DNA of 64,000 bases. It comes from Aselliscus stoliczkanus. Lineage: Eukaryota > Chordata > Mammalia > Chiroptera > Hipposideridae. Under the pieces are notes generated by a model. It was not told the DNA's origin and ran no database searches. It was given only the letters and a program-made list of their open reading frames with translations. Within the stretch, counting starts at the first letter, position 1. Each line of letters starts with the position of its first letter. The position numbers and the translations under genes were made by a program. Shown piece after piece: positions 23,735-34,814 of the stretch. The stretch spans positions 64,664,921 through 64,728,920 of the forward strand of contig CM066733.1 of assembly GCA_033961575.1 (NCBI GenBank), in the 5' to 3' direction.

Positions 23735-24190
23735 TGGAAGAGTTAATGCACACCAAAGTACTTAATTTTCTCCTAGGGAGTCATCTGCTTATTGATAGGA
23801 AATAGATGACGAAGCATTCATTATTAACCCCACGAGATAATTTTAGCACAGGGGATCAAATAATCCAGAGGACAACATGCACTACGAAGCTTACTCATTG
23901 TGACATAAATGAGGCAAGCATAATTTTATTGAATATTAGAGGACACATCATAACATCACTGATCATTCTCCTACTATTGTCATATATTTCTCCTGAACAT
24001 GATAGAATTTCTTTTCAAGATTTCATAGGAAATATTTCGGGCATAAGTCTTAAGTAATAGAGTCAAAATAATTTGCCCTGACACATCATTATATTTGTGT
24101 TTCCATACATTAGCAAAAACATTACCTCTTAAACTATGGCTACAAACACTTTGAGTCAAAAGAGTGCTTTCACCTTAATGAGAATACAAA
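23735..24190. other. Unassigned intergenic DNA
   Basis: Nothing recognised apart from AT-rich sequence. Open frame 23806-24057 has no domain. Confidence 0.55.
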
Positions 24191-24194
24191 TCAA

Positions 24195-24305
24195 TACATC
24201 AATCAACATACATTTATTGAATATGCTTTAGAGAGAAGGTGCTGTCCTAGATATGGCTGAGTATAGAAATAAGGGTAAGACAGCATCCCTGTCTTCATAG
24301 ATCTT
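24195..24305 (-). repeat. L2 3' end, antisense
   Basis: 'CATACATTTATTGAATATGC', 'GGTGCTGTCCTAGATATGGC', 'AGCATCCCTGTCTTCATAGA' follow antisense L2. Confidence 0.75.
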
Positions 24306-24318
24306 AAAAAGCTAATAT

Positions 24319-24324
24319 TTTATT
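24319..24324 (-). promoter_or_regulatory. CYP39A1: Candidate CYP39A1 polyadenylation signal
   Basis: AATAAA on the minus strand about 530 bp after the CYP39A1 stop codon. Another AATAAA occurs near 24211 inside an L2 fragment. The choice is a guess from spacing. Confidence 0.3.
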
Positions 24325-24856
24325 CATACTTTTAGCATTAGACATGTTTACAGTAAATAATATTAATACAGTTGCTTACAGTAAAGAATTATATTAATAG
24401 AGTTTAAGGATTCCAATTTCTAGTAAACATTAAGAAAAATACTTCCCAGAAATCATTATTTAATATGTTTTTAGCCTAGCCTTTTCCAAAACAGAAATTT
24501 AAGTATGTTGCCTTCACAATGAATTAACATACTAAAATTTTCATTCAAATGACATTGTTTCTATTTAAAGTTTTAATAGTTTCACATGAACCAAATTCCA
24601 ACTTCTTTAGAAATGCCCCTTCTTCTTGATCATTTAAACATTTTCTGTAAACCATGTATTTATGTCTCTGTATCAGTGACAGTGATGTCAGATTCTTAGT
24701 CTACTCTTGAGATCTCATACACAGGTACCATTTGGACATTTTCTTGCACTAAATACTAAAACAAGGGTCAGCAGCATGTTTTCGTCGAGCTCAGGTCTAG
24801 GTGCTGCCGGGCACCTCCTTCAGAAGGCCCGCCCTCCGTAGCCTCAGAAGAGATCA

Positions 24857-24925
24857 TTATCTTCGTTTATATTCCATTCGGCATTGTCCTTCTGGCTGCT
24901 GGACACCCAGCAAATGGAGAGAACT
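24857..24925 (-). CDS. CYP39A1: CYP39A1 last coding exon with stop codon
   Basis: The exon starts after TTCTGCTTTTAG and encodes SSLHLLGVQQPEGQCRMEYK then RR and TAA (stop at 24859-24857). The PEGQCR-EYK ending is the characteristic C terminus of CYP39A1. Sequence below 24857 is 3' untranslated region. The first clear AATAAA on this strand is at 24324-24319, which would give a 3' UTR of about 0.5 kb, but cleavage there is inferred only. The window side below 24300 is then intergenic. In human the next gene in this direction is RCAN2, and none of its exons was recognised here. Confidence 0.95.
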   Translation of the reverse strand, partial: SSLHLLGVQQPEGQCRMEYKRR

Positions 24926-24929
24926 CTAA

Positions 24930-26400
24930 AAGCAGAAATGCAGAAGAAATATGGAAATTAAGAGATAAAAGCCAACAGTTTTTAGACCTAAGGTTTATTC
25001 CATTTTAATCATCCTTAAAAGGCATCGAGTTTGTATTTGGAAGATTGGAAGTGTTTGCTTGAGGAGTTTCGTAATGGCGAGCATAATTTGAGCCTTGCAT
25101 TCAAGGAACAGAAAAGAAGGAGATCCCTTATTCTGATAGCAAATCCCTTCAGTTTCACACACCCCAAGGTTATGGGCCTGCCACTTAACTTTCACTTTGG
25201 CCAAAAAAGATACCACAAATGAGCCTCTTTCAACAAACTGTGACACAGTTGTGTATAATTTCTGGGTGAAATCTCCATGCCGCACCTCATAGATGTTTAA
25301 AAAGCACCGTGATGTGGATGGTATGAACCACTATTTCAGTGTACTTAAGATCATAATTTCCAAAAGGGTAGTTTGTGGATTCCAAATGTCTAATTTCTTT
25401 CTCCCTAGCTATGGACAAGGAATGAGTGTGTGTGGGAGTGAGGAGAGGTCAGCTTATTGCAAATAACACCAGGAAATTGTTGAGCTTAGGAGCTTGAAAA
25501 AAAAAAAAAAGCAACCTGTTATATCAAGCTTGAGGGTGGAGGGGAAGATAAGTGAGGAAGGAGGTTGATCCAATTTGGGTCACCAGTCTGCTGTAAAGTT
25601 TGAATGCCACAAGGCACAGAATGGGGTTCTTAGCAAGGGGCGTCTTAGGGGAGTTGGAATGAGTGCAGGGTTTTCATGGACTCCTTGAAATGGCAGCCAC
25701 AATTTTGCATTTACAAAGAGGTGTGCATTTTTCTAGAAAGGGAATCCATGTGTTTTGTGAGGTTTTCTAAGGATCCATAGCTCTCACCCCACAAAGTAAA
25801 AACAGAATAAAACCAACCAACCAAGCAAAACCCCACCATGTTCTCAAAAAATATGCTTGCTTTTGCAAAAGAATTGAAGTTGGTCTTCTTTATTTTGGAC
25901 ACTCAAAATAAAATAGTTCCCATTGCCAGCATCTGGACTCTGCTGCCCAATCCTGGATCCTAGTTACCTTTGTAGTGTTTCCTTATTGTTTGGTTCTTAA
26001 TGGGAAGAACTGAATTCAATGAATGTCTTACTATCCTCTGAGGAAAAATAAAACACTGGACTGTTGCAAAATTAAATTAGGGATTCTAGCATCTGATTTT
26101 TGGTACAATGATACATATATTCCTTTTGGGAAGCTCATTTCCAAGTCCAAAGTTCAGAACATGCCCGGTAACCCATCTCCTCTCATATCCTTCAAGAGTT
26201 TGGTAGTTTGAAGGTCATTTCTGGCAGGTTTTGATCGTTTCATTTCACAACATAGTAAAAGAAGTCCAATAATTAAATGATTTTAATTGATCTTTCTCTT
26301 TCTAGAATAAGAATTATGAAATAAAATGCCCTTTGAGATCACGAGAATTTACTTAGACCTGTAGTTTTGACAAACTGAGACAGCATTTCTTTAAAACATG
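24930..26400. other. CYP39A1 last intron, unassigned part
   Basis: No exon, named repeat or RNA is recognised. An open frame at 25031-25222 lacks any domain. An A-run lies at 25498-25511. Confidence 0.6.
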
Positions 26401-26407
26401 TTCTTAG

Positions 26408-26557
26408 GACGGCCAGCCAAGTGGCTCGGTTGGTTAAGAGCTCACTCAAGAGTGTGAGCTCTGAGCAACAGAGTTGCCGGTTTGATTCCCAGCCCGAGCT
26501 GAGCTGCTGCTGAGCTGCCAACAGGTGAGATGGCAGGATGGCTCAGCTATGAATGAA

Positions 26558-26598
<41 letters not shown>
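26408..26598 (+). mobile_element. Family-B tRNA-derived SINE with (AAAT)n tail
   Basis: The head 'GGCCAGCCAAGTGGCTCGGT' is followed by a GAGCTGAGCTGCTGCTGAGC body, GCAGGATGGCTCAGC end and about 13 AAAT units. The perfect target duplication is AAAACATGTTCTTAG (26393-26407 and 26599-26613). The insertion lies in the last CYP39A1 intron. Confidence 0.95.
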
Positions 26599-26600
<2 letters not shown>

Positions 26601-27305
26601 AACATGTTCTTAGTAGTATCAAAACAGAAATTGGATGTGTGTAAAACTGTAATAAATACAATGGGAAAAATCCTGCCTATGGATCTGGTCAAAATTCCTC
26701 ATCTGCAGGGTTTAGGTGTCACATGGTTTTGAAAATGTCATCTTTGAGATCAAAAAAGGCATTTCTGTATCCTCTTGCTGGTGGGAAAATAGTTGAATGC
26801 TAAGTCAGTCCCAGGCAACATTGTGACATCTAACCGGGGACCAATAACTAGTATTCGGTGTCTGTCAAGCTTGGTCCTGATCATTTTGTCAAGACAACTG
26901 TACTTGGCTGAGAACCTCTGGAAGGGTATTTTGATTTCCCTTTTATTGTAGGATTTTGAGAGTTCTTTATAATTGATAGTCACTGGTACTCAAAATAGAA
27001 GTACAAAAGAAATCAAAGAAAAGTGCTGCAATGTGCATATTTGTGAGTAATATAATAGTGTCTGTGTCATTTATGCACTTACATAATTTCTATTGAAATG
27101 TCACCCAAGAATTTTGTTTATCCCTCCACACATGAGCCTTATTATATCAAGCATAAATCAAAGCCCAAAATTTTACGTGAGTAGCCCTGAGATTGCAATG
27201 CTTCATTTTGAGCTTCGCTCAGTTTAAATCGCACCTTTTATCCAGAGTTTTCAAAATGACTTCCAAATATTTGGAATTAAATTGAACTTCCCCTTATTTC
27301 CCACG

Positions 27306-27495
27306 ACAGTGGTCCTCAAAGTGTGGTATCCACACCAGCAGCATCAGTAAGCACCACCAGAACTTGTTAGAAATGCGAATTCTTGAGCCTCTCCCCAGAC
27401 CTGCTGAATCAGGAAATCTAGGGCTGAGGCCCAGCATTCTGTGGTCTGACAAGGCCCACCGGTGATTCTGATGCTCACATCAGTTTGAGAACAAT
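27306..27495 (+). mobile_element. MER5A-type hAT-Charlie MITE
   Basis: 'CAGTGGTCCTCAAAGTGTGG', 'AGAACTTGTTAGAAATGCGA', 'CTGAATCAGGAAATCTAGGG', ending 'ATCAGTTTGAGAAC' match MER5A in sense. Confidence 0.92.
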
Positions 27496-28022
27496 TTTTC
27501 TAATTGAACAAAACTACTGAAATACATAAGACCTAAATGATTGGAATATTCAATGGTCAGAGGTCAAAAAAGTTCACTTTTTTCATTTTTGTTCGCTGTT
27601 TTTACTGCTGGTTTGTTTTCTTCCATGTTATCTCTTTCCAAATGGACTAAAAGCTATGACTGGCCTCCAAAACTGATGGTTCAGTCTGGACCCACAGGCA
27701 TATCTTTCTAGGGAAACAAGCCCAACATCAAAGCTGTTTCCTTAACCCAGGAAAAAATGGTTAAAATTAGTGAATCAATTGAAGGGTTCCTAACACTAAA
27801 TGGTGGAAACACTGCTATTAGGTCCTGGTCTGTGACAACGGGGCACATAGATGACATCTGGAAATAAGGGAATACCTTCTCAGTCTGGTTCAACATAAGG
27901 CGTCTGTTAAGATCAGGCCTAAGTAGGCAACCAGAAGCTCATCCCTAGTAATGAAAGGTAAGGAGTTAAGAGTTTCTATCAAATTTGAAAGTCATGCTAT
28001 TCAAAACTCTGAAACCACTTAC

Positions 28023-28110
28023 CTGTTTTGGCAATGGATCTAGAAGACTACAGTCATAATAGTAAAGTAATAAAATGATACATGTCTCAATCTCTAACAG
28101 AGCAAGCCAC
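28023..28110 (-). CDS. CYP39A1: CYP39A1 coding exon, second from the end (L helix)
   Basis: An 88-bp exon. Its first base G completes the split Arg codon of the haem-loop exon (AG|G). The exon then reads WLALLEIETCIILLLYYYDC and SLLDPLPKQ and stops in phase 0 at CAG|GTAAGT. The acceptor is TTTCTTTTAG. This corresponds to the L helix that follows the haem Cys in P450s and the start of the C-terminal loop. It lies 22.9 kb from the previous exon; the intervening intron is packed with young retroelements. Continuous phase on both sides and lack of stops argue for a functional exon rather than a pseudogene. Confidence 0.95.
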
Positions 28111-28285
28111 CTAAAAGAAAAATATAAAATTGTTATTTGGTTGTGAAAGATGCACGAATATCTACCAGTAGAGAATATCTAGAAAGTATACATATTTCAG
28201 AGCAAATATACTCTTCTTGGCAATATGAACTTTTACTATTAAAAGGATAAAGTAATGAAGAACTTACTTTTTTCTTTCATAACCA

Positions 28286-28445
28286 TACCTCATTTTACTG
28301 CGCTTCACTTTATTGCGCTTCACAGATGTTGCATTTTTTTTTCTTACAAATTAAAGGCAAGACCCTCCACTATCATAAATATTATGACTCACTTTACTGC
28401 AGTGGTCTGGAAATGAACTCGCAATATCTCTGACGTATGCTTATA
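28286..28445 (+). mobile_element. Internally deleted Tigger1-type element
   Basis: The left end 'TTTACTGCGCTTCACTTTAT' joins 'GGCAAGACCCTCCACTATCA', a piece from near the transposase end, and then the right end 'GCAGTGGTCTGGAAATGAAC'. This is the pattern of a pogo/Tigger MITE. Confidence 0.85.
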
Positions 28446-28562
28446 TAAATCTATCTACCTGATAGTATAGTTGAATAATTCCATTGCTTAAGCATGTATG
28501 TAACTTGCTTAGCCAGTACAAGCACGTAATAAATGAAAGCCTGGGTCTCTCTTCTAAGTTTA

Positions 28563-28790
28563 GATCTGTGCTTTCCAATATGGTAAGCATTAGTTACATG
28601 TGGCTCATTATATTTAAATAAATTAAAATTAAACAAAATAAAAAAATTTCAGTTCCTCAGTTGTGCTAACCATATTTCAACTGCTCAGTAGCCATACACG
28701 TATGTGGCTACTGGATACCATATTGGCAGTACATATTTAGAACATTTCCGTGATCACAGAAAATCCCTTTGGACAGCCTTGTCTGATACA
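28563..28790 (+). mobile_element. hAT-like MITE (family not named)
   Basis: 'GTGCTTTCCAATATGGTAAG', 'ACATGTGGCTCATTATATTT', an internal inverted counterpart 'ATGTGGCTACTGGATACCAT', and a long AT middle. I recognise it as a common Charlie-related element but not the exact name. Confidence 0.6.
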
Positions 28791-29049
28791 GACCCTTACT
28801 GCCCACTGAAAAGTATTGCCTACATGTTCTATAGGCACTTCAAATTCCCCATAAATTACGTACACACACTACTGTATTAGTTTCCTATCTACTTTGTAAG
28901 GCACAAATAGAAACTAAAAAACTGAGAAAAACGTCAATAGAATTCTGCTATTTTCCCTTTCATGTTTTGAGCTCTCATCAGGGTTTGCAAACCCTTTCAG
29001 AGGTCACAGCCTTTAATGAATACAATTAGTCCAAGAGGTCAGAAAACTG

Positions 29050-29336
29050 GAAGTCATCATAGCCTCAATCCTCTCTATCATCTTTATATCCAATCAGGCA
29101 CTGAGACCTTTTGTTGTATCTTCTAAATACTTCGCCAGTCCCTCTCCTTATTATTTTATCTCCAGTCCTCCCACTACACCCTCAGTATAGAACTTGGTCA
29201 TTTGTTTCTGGATTATTGAATCAGTTGAGCTTTCAGATTGGTCTCTCTGCTTCCAGATTTTCTCTCCACTCTGTCCTTCTTCACTCTACCATTGGAGTGA
29301 ACTTCCTAAAACATAAATCTATCAGTGTCTTCTCAT

Positions 29337-29400
<64 letters not shown>

Positions 29401-29800
29401 CTTCCCATTTCCTCCAAATGCCATAGGAATACACAGACAGCCCTTGAGGCTCTACTCTCTAGCTATTTCCCAATAGCTGTCTTTGAAATTCATTCTCTTG
29501 CCACACTGTATTCCCGGATGTTCCCTGAATGGTGATGCTCTCTATTGCAAGCCCTTTCCCAGAGACTCAATCTCCTCTGGAGGCATTCCTGATCACTTGC
29601 TTCTGGGCCGAGGTGCCCTTCCTCTCCACCTCCATGGCTCCCTATGCATATCTCAGCTGTAGCATCTATCACATTGAATTACAATTGCTTATTAGCTATT
29701 TCTCTCCCAGAGGAGGAATTGTATTGTTGGGTCTTAGCACGGTGCATAGCACACTACCCGTCCCTAATAAAATTAACTGAATGAGTGGATAATGGAAGGT
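29050..29800 (+). repeat. Long L2 3' segment with (CA)n
   Basis: Sense L2: 'GATTATTGAATCAGTTGAGC' and 'TGGTCTCTCTGCTTCCAGAT', 'CTTCCTAAAACATAAATCTA', ... 'CTAATAAAATTAACTGAATG'. A CA repeat (29338-29396) interrupts it. ORFs here are L2 and repeat shadows. Confidence 0.75.
29338..29396. repeat. (CA)n microsatellite
   Basis: About 29 uninterrupted CA units. Confidence 0.98.
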
Positions 29801-29819
29801 GATGACTTTTATAAAGCAG

Positions 29820-30045
29820 GTTCAATTTCCTGCCCTTTTTAACCTTCTCTGTTTTTCTGTGGCACTTTACACATCCCTCAACTAACGTCCTTATCCTATA
29901 ATCCTACTATATACCCTACTATAATAATCACTTGCATGTCAATCTCCCCTTATAGACTATAATCTTCACAAAAAGCAAGAGTTATGTCTTACTTATCTTT
30001 GATTCCTCAATTTGTGTTGATTGAATGAGTGAATGAATGAATATG
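29820..30045 (+). repeat. L2 3' fragment
   Basis: 'TGTGGCACTTTACACATCCC', 'ATAATCTTCACAAAAAGCAA', ending TTGATTGAATGAGTGAATGAATG. Confidence 0.65.
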
Positions 30046-30379
30046 AATGATGATATTCATATCAGATAATTAGTTTTGTTTCCCTCTGGCATGCTTGAAA
30101 CATCTTGGCTATATTTTATTTCAAATGAAATCTGGAGTACTCTGGGTGTTGTTATAACCCACTTGGATACCACATCAATTCTTCATGAATATTTATGATG
30201 CAAATTCAACCCTACTTACTTGTAAATGCTAAAGGTAATTTATTCCTACAATGTATCAATGTGTATGAAATAGAACACACCCAATTTTTATTGATTCAGA
30301 TCAAATTAAGCAGGGATTCTAAGAAAAAGCAATTTTGATAATTTGTGTACAGGTTCAGAATTTCTTCAACAAAATTTTT

Positions 30380-32070
30380 TTCAACCTTTTTACAAATTAG
30401 AACTACTTCTACGTCACGCCATGAAGGAGTAACAAAAGTCAATTTTTATCCTCTTGTCTTCAACAACTCAAAAACTGGGCAAGATTCACAGTGTGGGGTG
30501 AAAATCACTAAAAGCAAGGAAAGAAATGAGGTGAGCTCTATGACTGTCCCAGCTTACTGCCAATGGCTGTTTCCTGGCAACAGTGCAAGGAGGAGAGAGC
30601 CCACACAGACTTGATAGTCTCACCAAATGAAGTAGACAGAGATCAAAGTTCAGGCAAGTAAAAGAGACTAGAATTTTCAGGAATGGGTATCAGAGAGAAG
30701 GGAGTTTCCCAAAGAGAGCAAAAGTACTCCAGAGAGCTACACAAGGGGCCCCTTGAGTATCTGGCTGAGTACTGATCACGGCTCATGTGAGAAGAAGCTA
30801 CTGAGGCTGGATGGAAAAGAAAGAGGCAAAAGAAAGCTAAAGAGTAGGAAGCTGCTGGATAATGCCCAGAGATCACACAGGACATGAAAGTCTGCATTCC
30901 CACAAGCAGGAGAGGAAAGATCTAACACATGAACCATTGGGTAGAGTCCTTAAAAAAGCATTGCTTTGGGGCTGACCGGTTAGCTCCATTGGTTAAAATG
31001 TGGTGCTGATAGCACCAAGGTAGCTGGTTCAATCGCCGCAAGGGCCACTGTGAGTTGCACCCTCCTTAAAAGAGTCAACTATGCCATTATAGCATGAAAG
31101 CAATGTGTAACCAATGACCACGGCTGTTCCCCAATAAAAACAAATTTTTTTAAAAAGGCATGGCCTTAGTAGTGGAATTATATTATCTTAAATTAAACAC
31201 CACCCTGGATTTACCTAAACAAAGGCTAAGAACAATAAAGCCTAAAACTAAAGGAATACAATACAATCTAGTATCCATGACACTTAATGTCTTGCATCTA
31301 TTCAAAATTACCAGGTGTAGAAGAAACAGAAAACTATGACACATAAGCAAGTAAAACTCATTCAAAAGAAACAGACCCAAAAATGACAGATGTTGGAAAC
31401 ACCAATTAAATATATTCCACATGTTCAAAAACATAGAAGTAGGGTGAAGAGAGAAATGCAAGATATAAAAAATATCCAGATCAAACTTCTAGCAATGAAA
31501 AATACAGTATCTTCAATGAAAAAGATACATGATGGGATTAGAAGATAAGACACTGTAAAAGAAAAGATAATGGAACTTCACATAACAATGGAAAATATCC
31601 AAAATGAAGTACATAGATTAAAACAACTGAAAAAGGAAACAATAGAGTATCAGTGACCTATAAAATAATAGTAAGCAGTCTAACATACATATAATTTGGA
31701 TATGCAGATAGATGGGCAGAAAAAAATATATGAAGAAATAATAGCTGATACATTTCAAATTTATGAAAACTATAATTTAAAGATCCAAGATGCTTCATGA
31801 ACCCCAAGCAGAATAAACATAAAGAAAATAATGCCAAGGCAAATCACAATCACACTGTTAGAAAAAAAAGGGGTAAGGGGGATAAAAAAAAATCTTAAAA
31901 GCAGCCAGAGTAAAAAGACACAATAAATGAAGAAAAACCAAATTAAAAATGATAATAGACTTCTCATCTTCTCATCAGAAACCACTAGGGCCGGAAGACC
32001 ATGGACCAACATCTTTAAAGTGTTGAAAGAAAAAATAACCTGTCAAGGCATGAAGAAAACAGCACTAATA
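30380..32070 (+). mobile_element. Old L1/HAL1 5' region and ORF1 remnant
   Basis: A GC-richer 5' UTR-like part with 'TCCCAGCTTACTGCCAATGG', then A-rich ORF1-like sequence with the diagnostic 'ATCTTTAAAGTGTTGAAAGA' near 32010. Many stops. A VES SINE is inserted at 30967. Confidence 0.65.
30967..31152 (+). mobile_element. VES-type SINE (tRNA-Ile-like head)
   Basis: The head 'GGGGCTGACCGGTTAGCTCC' with 'GTGCTGATAGCACCAAGGTA' looks like a decayed tRNA-Ile. The tail is GTTCCCCAATAAAAAC. Approximate target duplication AAAAAGCATTGCTTT / AAAAAGGCATGGCCTT. Confidence 0.85.
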
Positions 32071-32074
32071 ATGG

Positions 32075-32940
32075 ACTAACCACTATGAGAGATGCTAGTC
32101 TGGAAAATTTGGGGATAAATATCTAATTTCCTTTTCATGGATTTAGATACCATTTTGAAAGCATAATTGTTTGGGAGAGACAATGTGAAAGAGAGAAAGA
32201 GGCAGAGATATTAAAGAGACAACCATTCAGTAGAAAATATGAAGAATAAACATTTGGACATATCTTAAGGGAGCTAGACATGGTGTGTCATCATGGACTA
32301 TTTTGAAAAGCTCAAGTGCCAAGGACATCCATGGACAGTACTGCTGAAAGTCCTCAGACTTTGAAAAATGTACTTATGGAGGAAGGGAGATGGATCCTGG
32401 AGTGAAATTAATTCCTCAGTGAAGGGTGAGGTTAAAATGAGGGTGTCTGCTCTGGGGCTATTTTGCAAAAGAGACAAGCACATCCCAATTTTTGGAGAAA
32501 ATATTTAGAAATAGGGGACTTTCTGTGAAATCCTCAACTTCAATACTTTTGCCCTAGACTACGGGAAAAGAAATATTTTATGTAAATTTTAATATTTCTC
32601 TGCCACATTGTAATTTTTGTTACCTTACAATTTTAGTCAAATCTTATGCACTTACACTGTTCTGTGTGCTAATTCAGTAAAAAAAATAAAGAGATGATAA
32701 ATGAACAAGAGTGGTGAGCCTCATTTTTACCACTCTGTTGGGGAGAGTGTGGAAGAAACAGCATTTCTTCTTCAGCAAGGAGTTGGGAATGCAGCAAAGA
32801 CTGCAGAACACCGAGGGTGAAATCCTGAGTGGACAGCTAGACTGTGGAGGTAAGACACCTGCTTTTCCTCTCCCCTCTCCCTGGAAGACGGTGACATTTA
32901 TGGGAACAATGAACTGACGCTTAGGTTACATACTAAAATA
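32075..32940. other. Unassigned intron DNA
   Basis: Partly purine-rich; nothing nameable seen. The 68-codon frame at 32711-32917 has no domain. Confidence 0.5.
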
Positions 32941-32949
32941 AAAAGATCT

Positions 32950-32985
32950 TCATTCATTCATTCATTCATTCATTCATTCATTCAT
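32950..32985. repeat. (CATT)n microsatellite
   Basis: Nine tetranucleotide units. Confidence 0.97.
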
Positions 32986-33018
32986 ACTTAGTAAACGAAA
33001 TAAAATAATATCTCCACT

Positions 33019-33192
33019 GGGTGGCCGGTTGACTCAGTTGGTTAGAGCGCAGTGCTCATAATGCCAGGATTGACAGTTCAATTCCCACGTGAGCCAGTGA
33101 GCTACACCCTCCACAACTAAATTGAAGACAACAACTTGACTTGGAGCTGATGGGTCGGGGAAAAACACAGTTCCTCAATAAAATTTGAAAAA
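33019..33192 (+). mobile_element. VES-type SINE
   Basis: The tRNA-like head 'GGTGGCCGGTTGACTCAGTT' is followed by the body 'CACCCTCCACAACTAAATTG' and 'AAGACAACAACTTGACTTGG', then CAATAAAAT and an A tail. This is the reference VES tail used to interpret the composite SINEs. Confidence 0.92.
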
Positions 33193-33194
33193 AA

Positions 33195-34445
33195 AAAATC
33201 TTCATTCATTTATTCATTCAATATTTACTGAGTGTCTTTATGTGCTGTATACTCTTCCAAGTGCTAAAGTTACAGCAGTAAATGGAAACAACATTCATGC
33301 TCTCAAGAAGCTTCAATTCTAGTAGAGAATAGTAAGCAGGCAGTAAATCAGTAATGCATCTAACAAGAAAGAGAATAAGTACTAAAATAATATAAATAAG
33401 ACAACAGGAGGGGTGGGAAGTGATGGAAGTGTGGACGAAAATATTTTAGATAAGGAAGGTCTCTCTGATGAGGTAATATTTTAGCAGACACTGGAATAAG
33501 TGAGAGTGTGCTATATGAATATCTGGCTATAGTATTCTATACAGAGAAATAAAAAGGAGCAAAAATCTTGAGGAAGGAGAATGAGGAACAATGAGGAGGC
33601 TAAGGATGTTAGGGATGAGCCAGCATGGGGGAATGTCAGAGAAACATCCCAAGCATGCAGAGGGCATCATGGGACATGTTCAACATTTCATTTTCCTCTG
33701 TGAGATGAGAAGCCGTTGGACAGTTGTGAGCAAATTTGACTTACATTTTAAAAGGAGCGTTCTGACTGCTACACTGACAATAAAATATTGGGTTATCGGA
33801 AAAGTCATAATGAATTTTTTCTATGTTTTTCACTACAAAAATGTGTCATGACTTTTCCGACAACCCAATATAAGGTGATGTGGATGGAAGCTAGAAGACA
33901 TATTAAAAAGCCATTATGATTTTCTAGAGAAAGTGGTGACTTGGACCAGGCTGGTAGAAACAGTTGTGAGTTATGGTCAGTCTGGATACCCTCCTTAGAA
34001 TGGGCTGATGGTTTGCATTTTAGATGTGAAAGACAGAGAGTCAAGAAGGACTCCAACTTTTTGACCTGAGGAAATGCAAGGATACAGCTACCGTTTACCT
34101 CAGCAATGGGGAAGACTGAAGGAAGAGCACGTGTTGAGTGGAAGCTAGGTCAATGAGCCTAGTGTTTAGGAGGGAATCAGTCAGGGCTGGAGGTGTAAGA
34201 GCTACAAATAGAGTCATCATTTTTCAGAAAATTATTTAAAGCCATGGGGCAGGATGATATCACGGAGGGAGGTTGTTGAATAGAAAACATAAGAAATCTG
34301 GGGAGAGGACACTGGGACATTCCTAAATTTGGAGGTCAGGAAGATGAGCGAAGGAGACTGAACAGAAATAGCCAGAGGGATAGAATAACAAACACAAAGT
34401 GATGTCTCCAAGGCTCTGTGAAAAGTGTTTCATGGAGGGAATGCG
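33195..34445 (-). repeat. Long antisense L2 LINE
   Basis: Starts 'CATTCATTTATTCATTCAATATTTACTGAG', continues 'GGTCTCTCTGATGAGGTAAT', 'GCCATTATGATTTTCTAGAG', 'AGAGTCAAGAAGGACTCCAA' and 'ATTTAAAGCCATGGGGCAGG', in the order of the L2 3' half read backwards. Interrupted by a mariner MITE. Confidence 0.75.
33788..33868. mobile_element. 81-bp palindromic mariner MITE
   Basis: TTGGGTTATCGGAAAAGTCA at the left and its inverted partner TGACTTTTCCGACAACCCAA at the right, with TA on both sides (33786-33787, 33869-33870). Size and layout are those of an 80-bp MADE1-style MITE but with a different terminal sequence. It interrupts L2. Confidence 0.95.
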
Positions 34446-34601
34446 CCCCCTATTAAATGGAAGGGGCCAGGAGGACCACATGCCTAGACATAAAAGTTCC
34501 CACTTCCATGAATTGACCAATTGTCAGTGCTTAGCTCCCTTCCTAGAAATTAGACAAGACCACTCATTCAGATAATTAAGCTGGCAGTCTGTCTAGCAGA
34601 A

Positions 34602-34811
34602 TAAGCGGTGACTCCCCAATATTCAACATTTACCAGGCAGCACTAGGAAAATACTGGCTACATCTGAATTTGTGAATTATAAAAGTTTTATAGGTTCCAC
34701 TTTATTTAAGCGGTGACTCCCCAATATTCAATATTTACCAGGCAGCACTAGGAAAATACTGGCTACATCTGAATTTGTGAATTATAAAAGTTTTATAGGT
34801 TCCACTTTATT
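34602..34811. repeat. 105-bp tandem duplication
   Basis: 34602-34706 and 34707-34811 are head-to-tail copies differing by one base (CAACATTT versus CAATATTT). Neither unit is a recognised mobile element. Confidence 0.97.
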
Positions 34812-34814
34812 CAA

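Noticed and set aside
26546..26598. CRISPR-like short repeats (AAAT, CATT, CA runs)
   Set aside because: They are simple microsatellites without spacers in a vertebrate genome.
29111..29476. 121-codon frame with a His-Thr repeat
   Set aside because: It is L2 sequence running into a CA microsatellite.
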